Both the position numbers and the translations under genes were made by a program. Positions 9,634 to 19,041 of a stretch of 64,000 nucleotides of DNA are shown piece after piece. The stretch comes from Myxococcus landrumus. GTDB lineage: Bacteria; Myxococcota; Myxococcia; Myxococcales; Myxococcaceae. The DNA is taken from NCBI RefSeq assembly GCF_017301635.1, contig NZ_CP071091.1, positions 6,894,001 to 6,958,000 of the forward strand, given 5' to 3'. Every line of letters begins with the position of its first letter. Position 1 is the first letter of the stretch. The notes under the pieces are model-generated. The model worked only from the letters and a program-made list of their open reading frames with translations. It was not told the origin of the DNA and did no database searches.

Positions 9634-10095
9634 ATGGAGGCGCGAAAGACTCGTGGCCTCGCGACGGACGAGACACATGTGAAGACCGAGCTTGGAATCC
9701 ATCTGGGCCTGTCCGCGCGTACGGCCCGCCGGAACCTGGGGATGACCCAGGCCGCCGTGGCCGAGCGGCTGGGTGTGGCCCGAGAGGTGTACGCACGCCT
9801 GGAGCGCGGCCACATGCTCCCGAGCATCCACACCCTGCGGGGGCTGTGCACCGTCCTGCGCGTGCCCCCCCACCAGTTGCTCGCCCTGGACGCGAGCATC
9901 GAGACACCCCCGGGTCGCAAACGGCCACCCCCCACCTCCCGCGCCGAGCCCCCCGCCCTGAACGACCTCCGGAAGAACCTGCGCGGCCTCTCCCGCTCGG
10001 ACTTGCGCCTGCTCAACGCGCTGGCCGTCACCCTCCCCGCCGCTCAACGCGATGAGACTTCCAGGGAACGACGTCACGAATTCACAGAAAAGTAA
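9634..10095 (+). CDS. XRE-family helix-turn-helix regulator
   Basis: A 153-residue protein. The first half holds a clear Cro/CI-type HTH: GLSARTARRNLGMTQAAVAE then RLGVAREVYARLERG, followed by PSIHTLRGLCTVLRVPPHQL. The second half is a Pro/Arg linker and a short helical tail with no known domain. Neither start candidate (9607 or 9634) has a strong ribosome binding site, so the N-terminus is uncertain. It sits just before the first kinase gene on the same strand, across an AT-rich inverted repeat, and could control it. Confidence 0.8.
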   Translation: MEARKTRGLATDETHVKTELGIHLGLSARTARRNLGMTQAAVAERLGVAREVYARLERGHMLPSIHTLRGLCTVLRVPPHQLLALDASIETPPGRKRPPPTSRAEPPALNDLRKNLRGLSRSDLRLLNALAVTLPAAQRDETSRERRHEFTEK

Positions 10096-10121
10096 GCGAT
10101 ATAGATATTCGTGGACTTTTC
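10087..10121 (+). promoter_or_regulatory. AT-rich inverted repeat between the XRE gene and kinase 1
   Basis: GAAAAGT (10087-10093) and ACTTTTC (10115-10121) form 7-bp arms around GATATAGATATTC. The left arm overlaps the XRE stop codon and TTT follows the right arm. In this GC-rich window it stands out. It may be a terminator for the XRE gene, an operator, or the -10 region of the kinase promoter. Confidence 0.4.
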
Positions 10122-10176
10122 TTTGAGCCTGACTTTCGCGTCCGTCGGGATGCCGGTGTAGATTCACTGTCTTCCG

Positions 10177-12693
10177 ATGAGTGGGACGACGCTGCCGCTC
10201 GCGACCGATGGCTCCAAGAGCCGGTCGCTGGGCAAGTATGAGGTGCTCAGCCGCCTGTCCACGGGCGGGATGGCGGAGATCTTCCTCGCGTCCCAGCGAG
10301 GGCTCGCCGGCTTCCGCAAGCTGGTGGTGCTCAAGCAGATTCTGCCGGACATCCGGGGCGAGGAAGAGTTCATCCGGATGTTCCTGGACGAGGCCAAAGT
10401 CACCGCCGCGTTCAACCACCCGCACATCGCCCAGGTGTTCGACCTGGACATCGCGGAGGGGGAGCTGTTCCTGGCCATGGAGTTCGTGCCGGGGGCGACG
10501 CTGGTGGAGGTGGCGAAGGCGTGCCGTCAGGCCAACCACCCCATCCCCATGGGCTTCAGCCTGATGTCGGTGCGGGATACGGCTGTCGCGCTGCATTACG
10601 CGCACACCTTCACGGACCCGCTGGGCCGCCCCTCGCCCGTCATCCACCGGGACGTGGCGGAGAAGAACATCATGGTGACGTACGAGGGCGTCACCAAGCT
10701 GTTGGACTTCGGCATCGCCAAGAACCTGGCGCGCGCCAGCCGCACCGCGGTGGGCATGGTGAAGGGCACCAGCGGCTACATGTCGCCCGAGCAAATCATG
10801 GGCGAGCCGCTGGACGCGCGCAGCGACTTGTTCAGCCTGGGCGTGGTGTTGCACGAGCTGCTCACCGGCATGCGGTTGTTCTACGCGAAGCAGGCCGAGG
10901 CGATGATGAACGCGGTGCTGCGGTGCGAAGTGACGCCGCCCTCGCGCACCAACAAGCAGATACCGCCGGAGCTGGACGCCATCGTCCTGCGCGCGCTGTC
11001 GAAGCGCCGAGAGGACCGGTACTCCTCCACGCTGGAGTTCGCCCGCGCCCTGGAGCGCGCGGTGGGCCCGCTCATCTGGCACCCCGAGCAGAGCAGCGAG
11101 GTGATGAGCCGCCTCTTCGCCGACCGGCGTGAGCAGACGCGTCAGCTCCTCATGGCGGGCCCCGCCAACGGCGACGCCACCAGCGAGACGAGCGTGGCGG
11201 CGATGCTGGCCAACGGCGGCCTCCCCGCCCCGGCCGCCCCCGAGGCGCCCGAGCCTCCCACCGTCAACACCAACACGGGCCCACCGGAGCCTCGCCGTCC
11301 CTCGGTGACGGTGCCCACGGTGAAGCAGCCGGGCTCGACTCCTCCGGCCACGCCTCCGCCTCCTCCGCGCCGGGCGACCACCACGCAGCCGGCGACCACG
11401 CCTCCCCCGCCGCCGCCTCCCGACCCGGAGCCCCGCAAGCCCGTGCTCCGCGCGCCGCCCCAGAAGCGGCTCGCATCCCGCGCCCCGTCGGAGCCCCTCC
11501 GTCTTCCGCCTCCGCAGGAGACGCCGCCCCTCTCGCCAGAGGCGGCCGCCATGGCCCGCACCCAGCCCGCGCGGCCCGCGCTCTCCACGCCGGCGCGCAC
11601 GCCTCCCCCTCCGCCTCCTCCTTCGGCCCAGGCCGCCAGGACTTCGGGAGCGGAGGATGCCGCGTCCCGGTCCCGCTCCGGACGCTCCGGGGACGCCCTG
11701 CGCGCCGTGCCTTCCTCGCCTCCTCCTCCCGAGCGAAAGCCGGAGGTCTCGGTGGCCCGCGCTCCCGCGCTCTCCGCGGAGCCAGGTGGACATGCCGGAG
11801 TGCCCGCGCGACGGAACGCGCCACCCGCTCCGGCGCGTCGTCGTCCCCAGGCCCAGCTCGCCGCCTCGTTCCCCCAGCAGGCCGAAGCGGAGGTCGAGGT
11901 CACCACCCGGCCCGCTCGTGCCTTCCAGGACGCCCGCCGTCCTTCCTCCGAGGAGGAGGGCCTCGAGGACGAGGATTCCCACGTCCACACCCAACGCGGT
12001 GTTCCCGCACTGGGCTCCTCGAAGGGCTGGCGGAAGGTCCTCGCCGTCGTGCTCGTCCTCCTCGTCGCGGGCGCGGCGGTGGTGGGGCTGGGACTCGACG
12101 GGGGCAAGGTGTCGTCCTTGTTGATGCCCGCGCCTGACTCCAGCGCTGCCCCCTCCAAGGTGGAGCGCATCCCGGCTCCGCCACCCAAGGCCGAGGTGCA
12201 GGCGGCACCGGAGCCCCCGCCCCAGAAGTCCAAGGCCGAGGAGGTGGTGCCTCCTCCGCGGGCCGAGCCCGTCCCCGTCCCCGAGGAGAAGGGCGCGGAG
12301 GACTCGAAGTCGCCCCCCGCCGACGAGCCCGAGGACAAGAAGCGTCCCCCTTTGAAGAAGCCCCAGACGGGCAGGTCGCGCACCAAGGAGGCAACGCCCA
12401 AGACGTCACGGTCCGTGCCTCCCAAGACGGACCCGGCGGACGAGGCGAAGGAGTCACCTCCCACGGGCGGCCCGCCGGGCTTCCTCAGCCTGTCCACCGA
12501 CCCCTACGCCCGGGTCTTCCTGGGAGGGCAGTTGCTGGGGGTGACGCCGCTCTTCAAGGTGAGCCTGCCGTCGGGCAAGCACGTGCTGAAAATCGTGGGG
12601 GAGGACGGCAAGGCGCTCAAGCTGCCCGTCGACATCAAGCCCGGGGAGACCCGCGCGGTGAATGTCCCCCTGGAGCTGCTCTCGCAGCAGTAG
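10177..12693 (+). CDS. Transmembrane Ser/Thr protein kinase with C-terminal PEGA domain (kinase 1)
   Basis: An 838-residue protein with a Hanks-type kinase at about residues 20-290. The Gly-rich loop is STGGMAEIF, the ATP lysine is K53 (VVLKQIL), the catalytic loop HRDVAEKN has D159, and the DFG aspartate is D177. A Pro-rich cytoplasmic linker spans about 300-600. One membrane helix lies at about 621-640 ([20 protein letters not shown]). A Lys/Pro-rich extracytoplasmic stretch leads to a PEGA domain at 768-838 ([30 protein letters not shown]). PEGA domains are thought to touch surface structures, so this should signal from the envelope to the cytoplasm. A paralogue lies 10 kb away. Confidence 0.92.
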   Translation: MSGTTLPLATDGSKSRSLGKYEVLSRLSTGGMAEIFLASQRGLAGFRKLVVLKQILPDIRGEEEFIRMFLDEAKVTAAFNHPHIAQVFDLDIAEGELFLAMEFVPGATLVEVAKACRQANHPIPMGFSLMSVRDTAVALHYAHTFTDPLGRPSPVIHRDVAEKNIMVTYEGVTKLLDFGIAKNLARASRTAVGMVKGTSGYMSPEQIMGEPLDARSDLFSLGVVLHELLTGMRLFYAKQAEAMMNAVLRCEVTPPSRTNKQIPPELDAIVLRALSKRREDRYSSTLEFARALERAVGPLIWHPEQSSEVMSRLFADRREQTRQLLMAGPANGDATSETSVAAMLANGGLPAPAAPEAPEPPTVNTNTGPPEPRRPSVTVPTVKQPGSTPPATPPPPPRRATTTQPATTPPPPPPPDPEPRKPVLRAPPQKRLASRAPSEPLRLPPPQETPPLSPEAAAMARTQPARPALSTPARTPPPPPPPSAQAARTSGAEDAASRSRSGRSGDALRAVPSSPPPPERKPEVSVARAPALSAEPGGHAGVPARRNAPPAPARRRPQAQLAASFPQQAEAEVEVTTRPARAFQDARRPSSEEEGLEDEDSHVHTQRGVPALGSSKGWRKVLAVVLVLLVAGAAVVGLGLDGGKVSSLLMPAPDSSAAPSKVERIPAPPPKAEVQAAPEPPPQKSKAEEVVPPPRAEPVPVPEEKGAEDSKSPPADEPEDKKRPPLKKPQTGRSRTKEATPKTSRSVPPKTDPADEAKESPPTGGPPGFLSLSTDPYARVFLGGQLLGVTPLFKVSLPSGKHVLKIVGEDGKALKLPVDIKPGETRAVNVPLELLSQQ

Positions 12694-12733
12694 TTCCCGG
12701 TCCGGCGGCAATCGTTCCAGCGACCCATCCGTA

Positions 12734-12766
12734 AGCCCGGCATGTTGACGGAGCCCATGCCGGGCT
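12734..12766 (+). terminator. Perfect 11-bp hairpin between kinase 1 and the DUF2807 gene
   Basis: AGCCCGGCATG at 12734-12744 pairs with CATGCCGGGCT at 12756-12766 over an 11-base loop. It begins 41 bases after the kinase stop and ends 22 bases before the next start. This suggests the two genes are separate transcription units or that the hairpin attenuates read-through. Confidence 0.55.
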
Positions 12767-12788
12767 CCACTGCCTGATGGAGTCCGCC

Positions 12789-13499
12789 ATGAAGACCGCC
12801 CGCATGACCCTGCTCGTCCCCATGCTCATGTTCGCGAGTGCCTCGTTCGCGGATGGGTCGCAGACGTCCGAGACGCGCGAGGTCTCCGACTTCACGTCCG
12901 TCGCCGTGGGCCATGGCATCAAGGCCCAGGTGAAGGTCGGCCCCAAGTCGGTCCGCCTGGAAGGGCCCGCGGACAAGCTCTCCAAGCTGAGGCTCGTCGT
13001 GAAGGACGGCCAGCTCACCACGGAGATGGAGCGGGGGAATTTCTTCAAGGGCCTCCAGTCGGGCCGCGTCACCCTCTACGTCTCCAACCCTCGCGTGGAA
13101 GGCGTGAGCGCCAGCGGCGGTAGCCACGTGGAAGCAGAGGCCTCCGCCTCCGAGGACTTCTCCGCCGAGGCGAGCGGCGGCGCCGCCCTCACCATCCGCG
13201 ACATCAACGCGGACAAGCTGGACATCGAGGCCAGCGGCGGCTCCGTCGTCAACCTCTCGGGCCGTGCCCGGGACATGGAAGTGGAAGCCAGCGGCGGCAC
13301 CATCATCAAGGCGATGGACGTCAAGGGCGTGAAGCGGCTGGAGGTCGAGGCCAGCGGTGGCTCGCGCCTGGAGGCGGACCCGTCCGAGAAGATTTCCGTC
13401 GAGGCCTCGGGTGGCTCCACCATCCAGTGCGGCGCGCGTCCTCCGCGCACCGAGGTGAAGGCGAACGGTGGCAGCCGCGTCCTCTACACGAACGACTGA
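12789..13499 (+). CDS. DUF2807-type (GIN domain) exported protein with ASGG repeats
   Basis: A 236-residue protein. ATG 12789 is preferred because GGAG lies 6 bases upstream; the in-frame ATG at 12777 has nothing. A signal peptide ends at about ASFADG. The body is a right-handed beta-helix-like series marked by repeats of ASGG (SASGGSHVEAEAS, EASGGAALTI, EASGGSVVNL, EASGGTIIKA, EASGGSRLEA, EASGGSTIQC). The family is a putative autotransporter adhesin head or GIN domain, with unknown role. It should be periplasmic or on the surface. Confidence 0.85.
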   Translation: MKTARMTLLVPMLMFASASFADGSQTSETREVSDFTSVAVGHGIKAQVKVGPKSVRLEGPADKLSKLRLVVKDGQLTTEMERGNFFKGLQSGRVTLYVSNPRVEGVSASGGSHVEAEASASEDFSAEASGGAALTIRDINADKLDIEASGGSVVNLSGRARDMEVEASGGTIIKAMDVKGVKRLEVEASGGSRLEADPSEKISVEASGGSTIQCGARPPRTEVKANGGSRVLYTND

Positions 13500-13512
13500 G
13501 GACCAGGCAGGC

Positions 13513-13534
13513 GGGCCTCACCTTCGGTGGGCCC
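13513..13534 (+). terminator. Hairpin directly after the DUF2807 gene
   Basis: GGGCC-T-CACC at 13513-13522 folds on GGTG-GGCCC at 13526-13534 with a UUC loop, one bulged T and 9 base pairs. It starts 14 bases after the stop codon. Confidence 0.5.
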
Positions 13535-13551
13535 GGAAGCAGACGAGGTGA

Positions 13552-13589
13552 CTCGGGCCCCAGGGAATCTCTTCCCCCCGGGGCCCGAG
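13552..13589 (+). terminator. Second hairpin after the DUF2807 gene
   Basis: CTCGGGCCCC at 13552-13561 pairs perfectly with GGGGCCCGAG at 13580-13589 over an 18-base loop. Together with the hairpin 20 bases upstream it would make a tandem terminator. Confidence 0.45.
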
Positions 13590-14168
13590 CAGGCCCCCCA
13601 CGCTGCAACGGAGCCGCCGCACGCCGGACCTCCAAGGTCGTCCGGGCAACCGCACTCCTTCCACACAAGCGCCGGGACCAAGGGGGTGCATCCCGGGCGG
13701 GCCTCGCATGGGCAACGTGGAACACGTCCACGTCTTTCAACGTCAACGATGGCCGAAGAATATCGGGTACGCGGGGCATGTCCACCCGCAGGGTCGGTGG
13801 CGCGGTAGGTGCCGTGTCAGGCTGGGTTCCAGAGCGGCCGAGGGCGGGTCGTATTCACCACCGGTCCGGAAAATACTTCGTGGATTCCCAGCACGAGCAA
13901 TTGACAGCGCACCACCACTCCCGCTACCCGCGCGCGAGCCTCACTCGACAGTTGATGCGTGATTCATGACGCACCCTGGCTCCGGGCCGCGCATCCGGTG
14001 AAACACACCCAGACGCCGCGCCCTGTGGAGAAGTTGGGGATGACCTCGACGTTGTCGGTCCTGTCCACGGCGTTGACGCCAGCAGCACATCGCCTGCTCG
14101 AAGTCCTGGCGGATTGAAGGCTTGCATCGCTCAGGAGGGATGGCCGAGCCGTTGCAATCCAGCCGGGC

Positions 14169-15344
14169 ATGAGCGTCGCCTTCTACCTGCTGCTCCTCAT
14201 CGGCCTGCTGGGCGCCTTCGACGTCGTCTACTTCCACCTCTGGCGCGGCCGACTCCAGGAGCGTGCCGAGTGTCAGCGCGAGGTGCTCTGGCACACGGCG
14301 CGGCACCTCATCTACGCGCTCCAGTTCCTCTGGGTGCCGCACGTGCGCTTCCAGGGATGGGCGCTGGCGGTGCTCGCGCTCCTCTACGCCGCCGATGTGC
14401 TGGTGGCCTTCGCGGATGTCTGGGAGGAGCGCGACAGCCGGGCCTCCCAGGGCGGTGTTCCCCGAGGTGAGTACTTCATGCACGTGGTGCTCAGCGTGCT
14501 GGTGGGGCTCTACCTCATGGCCACGTTCCAGGCCGTGTGGGTGGACAGGCTGCTGCCCACGGGCGTGCGCATCGAGCCTCCCGCCGTGCCCGTCGCCTTG
14601 CGCCTGCTGATGACAACCCTGGGGGTGACGGCGCTCGTCACCTTCTGGAACGACCTGGCGCGGTGGCGGGCCTTCCGACTCAACCCTCGGCCGACTCCAA
14701 CGCGGCAACACCCGCTCCAACGGATTGTCGTGGAGGTGCTCATCCCCGCGCCCGTGGAGACTGTCTGGGAACGCACCCAGGACCCCGAGCTGCACACGGC
14801 CTGGGACATCCGCTTCACGTCCATCCGCGCCTTGCCGGAGCAGGATGCGCGAGGCTTCCACCTGCTGGACTACCGGACGCACCTGGGCTTCGGGCTCGAG
14901 GTCATCGGGTGGGGCCGCTACCTGGCGAGCAACCTCCACCAGCGCTCCATCTTCGAGTTCGGTGCCGACGACTGGCGCAGCCTCATCCTGCGAGGCCGCG
15001 GCCTGTGGCTCTATGAGCGCCGGCCCGAGGGGACGTTCTTCAAGACGGTCTTCGACTACGAGACGCGCCACGGAGTGCTGGGGGAGATGGTCGACGCGGT
15101 GCTGTTCCGCCCTCTCCTGCGACTGGGCACCGAGTGGGGCTTCGAGACACTTCGGCGGTGGTGCGCGGGGGATGCGCTCGCGACGAAGCAGCGCCGCTCG
15201 CGGTGGCGCTTTGGCGCGTTCTTCGTGGCGCGGTGTCTGGGCAAGCCTCCCGCTCCGGGCGCGGCGCGAAGCTGGCTGGGACGAGGAGCTGCCATCGAGG
15301 GACAAGCGCGTCCCTGTGGAGAACTTGTGGAGGTCTCGTCATGA
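14169..15344 (+). CDS. Integral membrane protein with SRPBCC-type lipid-binding domain
   Basis: A 391-residue protein. Four hydrophobic segments fill the first 165 residues (FYLLLLIGLLGAFDVVYF, WALAVLALLYAADVLVAF, VVLSVLVGLYLMATF, ALRLLMTTLGVTALV). A soluble domain from about 180 (IVVEVLIPAPVETVWERTQD to RGLWLYERRPEGTFF) has the layout of a START/SRPBCC hydrophobic-ligand fold. Its stop overlaps the next start by four bases (ATGA), so the pair is translationally coupled. A joint role in handling a lipid or quinone-like ligand is inference. Confidence 0.7.
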   Translation: MSVAFYLLLLIGLLGAFDVVYFHLWRGRLQERAECQREVLWHTARHLIYALQFLWVPHVRFQGWALAVLALLYAADVLVAFADVWEERDSRASQGGVPRGEYFMHVVLSVLVGLYLMATFQAVWVDRLLPTGVRIEPPAVPVALRLLMTTLGVTALVTFWNDLARWRAFRLNPRPTPTRQHPLQRIVVEVLIPAPVETVWERTQDPELHTAWDIRFTSIRALPEQDARGFHLLDYRTHLGFGLEVIGWGRYLASNLHQRSIFEFGADDWRSLILRGRGLWLYERRPEGTFFKTVFDYETRHGVLGEMVDAVLFRPLLRLGTEWGFETLRRWCAGDALATKQRRSRWRFGAFFVARCLGKPPAPGAARSWLGRGAAIEGQARPCGELVEVSS

Positions 15345-16645
15345 GCATCGAGCTTCGTCACCGCGCCTGCCGTCGGGCTTTGGGGTTGCTCGCGGACTTC
15401 TACCGCGCGAATCCGTGCCGCATGGCGCGGGTGCATCTGCTGGCCGCGAGCGCCGTCACGCTGGGCCGCTTCTGGGGTGTGTCGGAGCCCTTCGCCCGCT
15501 TGGGCGCCGCCGTCATGCCCGTGAATGAATGGGGAAAGCCTCGCACGCCGGAATGGACGTCCTATGCGAAGGCTTGCGCGGACAACCTCCCCTTGGAGGT
15601 CCGGGACGAGCGCTGGATTGAGGCACACATCCGGGACGTCGCGAGGGCTCGGGAGCTGGGCCACGAGGCGGCGTTCCTCGAGGAGGCTCGGGCCCATGCG
15701 CATGAGCCCTTGTGGCGCTTGCTGGTGCAGCACGTGGAGATGACGCTGGGCGCGCGCTTGTTCGACCAGCCCGCCCTCGCGGGTGCCGTCCCCGGTGAGA
15801 CAGCCATTGCCCACGGCCTGGCGCTGTCCTTGTCGCGCATGCTGAGCGCGTGCTGGAGCCTGCTGCGTCACTACGCCTTCGTCACCATGCGCGCGCTGTG
15901 TTCGCCGCGTGAGCTCGATGACGAGGGCATGGTGGGTGAGCGGCGCGCGGCGTGGCTGCTCTTGTGGAGCTTCCTCACCGCGTGGACCGCGGCCAGTGTC
16001 TACCGTCGAGGCGTGAAGGCCGTGCACCGAGGACAGAGCACCCTGCCTTCGGATGTGTGGCCCTTGCTCGCGTCGGCGTTGGGCCCAGAGGTGGCGCGCG
16101 TGGACCCTCGCGTCCGCCGCTTCTACGCCAACCCGGGTGCCTGGAACACGCGGGCGTCGGTGGCGTTCTCATCGCTGCCGGCGCGGATGATGGCCTGGGT
16201 GGCCACGCGGTTGTTCGGTCAGGGCCTCTTCGAGCAGGGCCCCTGCACCTTCCCGGGACGCTTCCGCACCTTTCGCCGCGCCGATGGCTCCATGCACTTC
16301 ATCCGGGAGCTGTACTGCGACGGCGTGCTGCGCAGGTTCGACTCGGACTTCATCGTGCGCGGTGGCCGGCTGCACGAGGTGTTCGTCGAGCAGGGGTTGG
16401 ACCTGGAGCTGGACGTCTCCGTGCTGGAGGACGGTGGCATCCGCTTGCGAGGCGGGACGCTGCGCTGGCACGGGCTGCGGCTGCCTCCCTTCGGACGCGG
16501 CGTCGAGTTTCGCATCCACCCCGCCCCGGACGACGCCGAGCGCGTGGACATCATCGGCACCTTGGGCCGCGGCCCCGTTCCTGAAACCCCGCTGGGCCGC
16601 ATCCACTACGAGGCCTGGCTCACGTCCGTGGCGAGCCTCGGGTGA
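15341..16645 (+). CDS. DUF4166 domain protein
   Basis: A 434-residue protein. ATG 15341 is chosen because it overlaps the upstream stop and GGAGG sits 7 bases before it. Residues 1-220 are helical with no recognised domain. From about 235 the DUF4166 pattern runs to the end: LASALGPEVARVDPRVRRFY, GPCTFPGRFRTFRRADGSMH, then FDSDFIVRGGRLHEVF, ending GRIHYEAWLTSV. DUF4166 has no assigned role and is often found with SRPBCC-like or epimerase partners. It ends 6 bases before the convergent lipoprotein gene. Confidence 0.8.
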   Translation: MSIELRHRACRRALGLLADFYRANPCRMARVHLLAASAVTLGRFWGVSEPFARLGAAVMPVNEWGKPRTPEWTSYAKACADNLPLEVRDERWIEAHIRDVARARELGHEAAFLEEARAHAHEPLWRLLVQHVEMTLGARLFDQPALAGAVPGETAIAHGLALSLSRMLSACWSLLRHYAFVTMRALCSPRELDDEGMVGERRAAWLLLWSFLTAWTAASVYRRGVKAVHRGQSTLPSDVWPLLASALGPEVARVDPRVRRFYANPGAWNTRASVAFSSLPARMMAWVATRLFGQGLFEQGPCTFPGRFRTFRRADGSMHFIRELYCDGVLRRFDSDFIVRGGRLHEVFVEQGLDLELDVSVLEDGGIRLRGGTLRWHGLRLPPFGRGVEFRIHPAPDDAERVDIIGTLGRGPVPETPLGRIHYEAWLTSVASLG

Positions 16646-16651
16646 CACGCT

Positions 16652-18844
16652 TCAGCGGTCAGCGCCCTCGTGGTGGTCATGCCCCGGGCCACCAAACGTC
16701 CCGGGCCAGGGCTCATGGGCGGGGAGCAGGCCCGGCATGGGGAAGCGATGGAAGCGGGTCTGCCCGCTGTAGGCGAATGGCGGGTCGCATTCTCCGCACG
16801 TCTCCGCGCCATCCATCAGCAGCAGCGCTCCAGGAGCCAGCTCCAGCAACTGCGGAACCGTGCGCGCCCCGTAGTCGAGCCGGCACTGGAAGGCCTCTCG
16901 CCCGTCCGTCACGTGGATGCCCACCAGCAGCGCCTGCTCATCGCGGGTGTCCTTCGCCGTCGTGAGCACCACGGTTCGAGGGGGCAGCCCGGGTGCCTCG
17001 GGCCAGGTGGCCAGCCGCAGCTCCTTCGAGGTGAAGCTCTGGTGCGCGTGCAGTGAGTATGTCCACGCGGGCTGCAACCCTGGCAGCGTGAAGCCCTGGA
17101 GCTCGGTGACGACGGGAAGCGGATTCACCTCGGCGTTCACCGTGGTGCCGGGCGCGCTGGGCACCACGCGCTCTCGCGTGGCGACGACGCGGCCAAAGGG
17201 CTTCTCCACCACCGCCTTCACCGAGCCATCCCGCGTGCTCAGGGCCTGCATCCCCCGCTCGGGGAAGAGCAGCCCGTTCACCACCGCGAGCTCCCCCGAT
17301 TCCATGGGCTGCGTCGTGCGCCAGCGAGGCACTCCGTCCGAGGAGAACGCCATGAACAGCGAGGGCGCACCGGGGCGCAGCGGCGCCTCCAGGTTCAGCG
17401 TCGGACCGAAGGAGACATACAAGTCCCCCACCGCGTCGGAGACGACGCCGAAGGGGTGCGGATGGTCACACTCGGACAGCAGCGGATCCGCGAGCTCCTG
17501 CGCGGACACCATCTGCCCGTGGGCATCCAGCACCACCAGGAAGTACACGCGGCAGCGCGTGTCTCGGCCCCGGTCCGCGGGGTAGGCCTCGAAGAGCGCG
17601 GCCAGCCGGTCCGGAGCCATCACCGCGAGGCGGGCCAGGAAGAGGCTGGACGTGCGCTGTCCGATATCAGGCCGCGCCGCCGCCAGGGTGAAGGTCCACC
17701 GAGGCACCCCCGTGTAGCGCTCCACCAGCGACACCTTGCCGTCGTCCGGCAGGTCCATGCACAACAGCCGGTCGTTCCACAGCATGCAGCGCCGGGCCGC
17801 CTCGCTGCTGAGCAGCGGCGACGGTGCCGACGCGTCCAACAGCGCCGACTCGTAGAAGCCCGACAGCGTCACGTCACCCTCGGGCCCCACCAGCAGGTCA
17901 TGCAGGTTCCTGTGCATCGCGTGGGCGTCGAGGTTCCAGTCCGTCGACAGCGCCACGGCCGGGGGGCGCTCACACACGGACCCTCGGCAGCGTCCCTCCG
18001 CCTGGCAGGGGCTGGCCGCCTCGCACAAGAAGCCATCCGGAAGGTTGCGCCGGGCACACGTGCCCTCCACGCACACGTCGGCGGCGTCACAGCCGCGCTC
18101 CGTCCCGCAGAAGGTCCCGTCCGGCGCATCCACGAGGGCACACCCGAGCTTCGGGTCACACGTGCCCACCTGACACGCTCCCGCCCCGGGACACGGCGGC
18201 GCGGGCACCACCGTGCAGCCATCCAACACATGGCACACGTCCGTGGTGCAGGCGTTGCCGTCATCACAGGGACGCTCGAGTCCCTTGCACCGCCCCTGCT
18301 GACAGGTGGCCGTGGTGAGACAGGCATTGCCCGGATCACACCCAGTGCCGTCCGGAAGCAGCGTCTCCACGCAGCGCTCGGTGACGGGGTCGAAGGCCGC
18401 GGTGGCACACGTCGCGGCGACGCAGTCCGGCACCGGCCTCGCCTCGCCCCACAGCACCAGCTCCACGCGTCCCCCGTCGGACGCGGTGCCGGAGAGCCGC
18501 GTCTCGAAGGTCCCCATCGCCTGGGGACTGAAGCGCAGCCGCACGGGCACTTCATCCGACGCCACGCGCACGGGTGGCACATCCACCAACGAGAAGGGCG
18601 GCTCCACCTGGGTCCAGGTGACATCCAGCGGAGCACGCCCCGCGTTCATCACCCGGACCTCGGCCTCGCGGACGCCACCGGGGTAGGCCACGGGGAACTC
18701 CAGCCGCTCGTGGGACAACCGCAGGCGGCCCTGTGCCCCCGTCAGGCCCCCCTCCTCGCGGCACGCCGTGGCGCCGGTGCCCAGCATCGCCGCCAGCAGG
18801 AGGAGCTTCCATCCCATCCCGACCGCTCTCGTCGCGCGTGCCAT
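16652..18844 (-). CDS. Large Cys-rich lipoprotein with ASH-like N-terminal domain
   Basis: A 730-residue protein starting at 18844, where GGGAGGG lies four bases upstream. The signal peptide ends in a lipobox-like TGATAC. Residues about 40-135 look like an Ig-fold ASH/HYDIN-type domain (LEFPVAYPGGVREAEVRVMN to GTFETRLSGTAS). Next comes a block of about 160 residues with some 20 Cys in CxxGxC patterns (GNACLTTATCQQGRC, DDGNACTTDVC), typical of surface proteins in myxobacteria. The C-terminal 430 residues resemble a PQQ-like propeller with WRTTQPMESGE and similar blades. It is likely an outer-membrane surface protein. The function is unknown. Confidence 0.75.
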   Translation of the reverse strand: MARATRAVGMGWKLLLLAAMLGTGATACREEGGLTGAQGRLRLSHERLEFPVAYPGGVREAEVRVMNAGRAPLDVTWTQVEPPFSLVDVPPVRVASDEVPVRLRFSPQAMGTFETRLSGTASDGGRVELVLWGEARPVPDCVAATCATAAFDPVTERCVETLLPDGTGCDPGNACLTTATCQQGRCKGLERPCDDGNACTTDVCHVLDGCTVVPAPPCPGAGACQVGTCDPKLGCALVDAPDGTFCGTERGCDAADVCVEGTCARRNLPDGFLCEAASPCQAEGRCRGSVCERPPAVALSTDWNLDAHAMHRNLHDLLVGPEGDVTLSGFYESALLDASAPSPLLSSEAARRCMLWNDRLLCMDLPDDGKVSLVERYTGVPRWTFTLAAARPDIGQRTSSLFLARLAVMAPDRLAALFEAYPADRGRDTRCRVYFLVVLDAHGQMVSAQELADPLLSECDHPHPFGVVSDAVGDLYVSFGPTLNLEAPLRPGAPSLFMAFSSDGVPRWRTTQPMESGELAVVNGLLFPERGMQALSTRDGSVKAVVEKPFGRVVATRERVVPSAPGTTVNAEVNPLPVVTELQGFTLPGLQPAWTYSLHAHQSFTSKELRLATWPEAPGLPPRTVVLTTAKDTRDEQALLVGIHVTDGREAFQCRLDYGARTVPQLLELAPGALLLMDGAETCGECDPPFAYSGQTRFHRFPMPGLLPAHEPWPGTFGGPGHDHHEGADR

Positions 18845-19041
18845 GGGTCCCTCCCCCGAGTCCCCGTGTCCCGAGTCAAAGTCCGCCTATAGCCCCGGCC
18901 CCAGGGGGATGCGAGGGGTAGGCCCCACCGTGCTGTCCTCCAGCGTTGCTCCACGCCATTCCGAGGCCCCGCGGATTTCGGATGCTGAACGCTCGCGGCA
19001 TAGACTCCCCCGCGCCGCCCCTCTCCCGTCGTGGAGCCCTC

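Larger units (their letters stand above)
13500..14168. other. 669-bp gap without a convincing gene
   Basis: Beyond the two hairpins at its left end I find no open frame with gene-like composition on either strand. At 13715-13733 ACGTGGA and TCCACGT form an inverted repeat. At 14024-14043 two DnaA-box-like 9-mers (TGTGGAGAA, TGGGGATGA) lie 11 bases apart. Part of the gap near 13740-13900 looks lower in GC than its surroundings. A short RNA or leader for the next operon is possible but not shown. Confidence 0.5.

Noticed and set aside
9472-11994. A minus-strand open frame of 840 codons opposite the XRE and kinase 1 genes
   Set aside because: It is the mirror of the true coding frame in GC-rich DNA. 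The plus strand shows full kinase motifs, and the minus-strand protein is Arg/Gly/His-rich without any domain.
13715-13733. Inverted repeat ACGTGGA/TCCACGT considered as a parS site
   Set aside because: It does not match the TGTTNCACGTGAAACA-type consensus and no second copy is seen. I found no convincing parS in the window.
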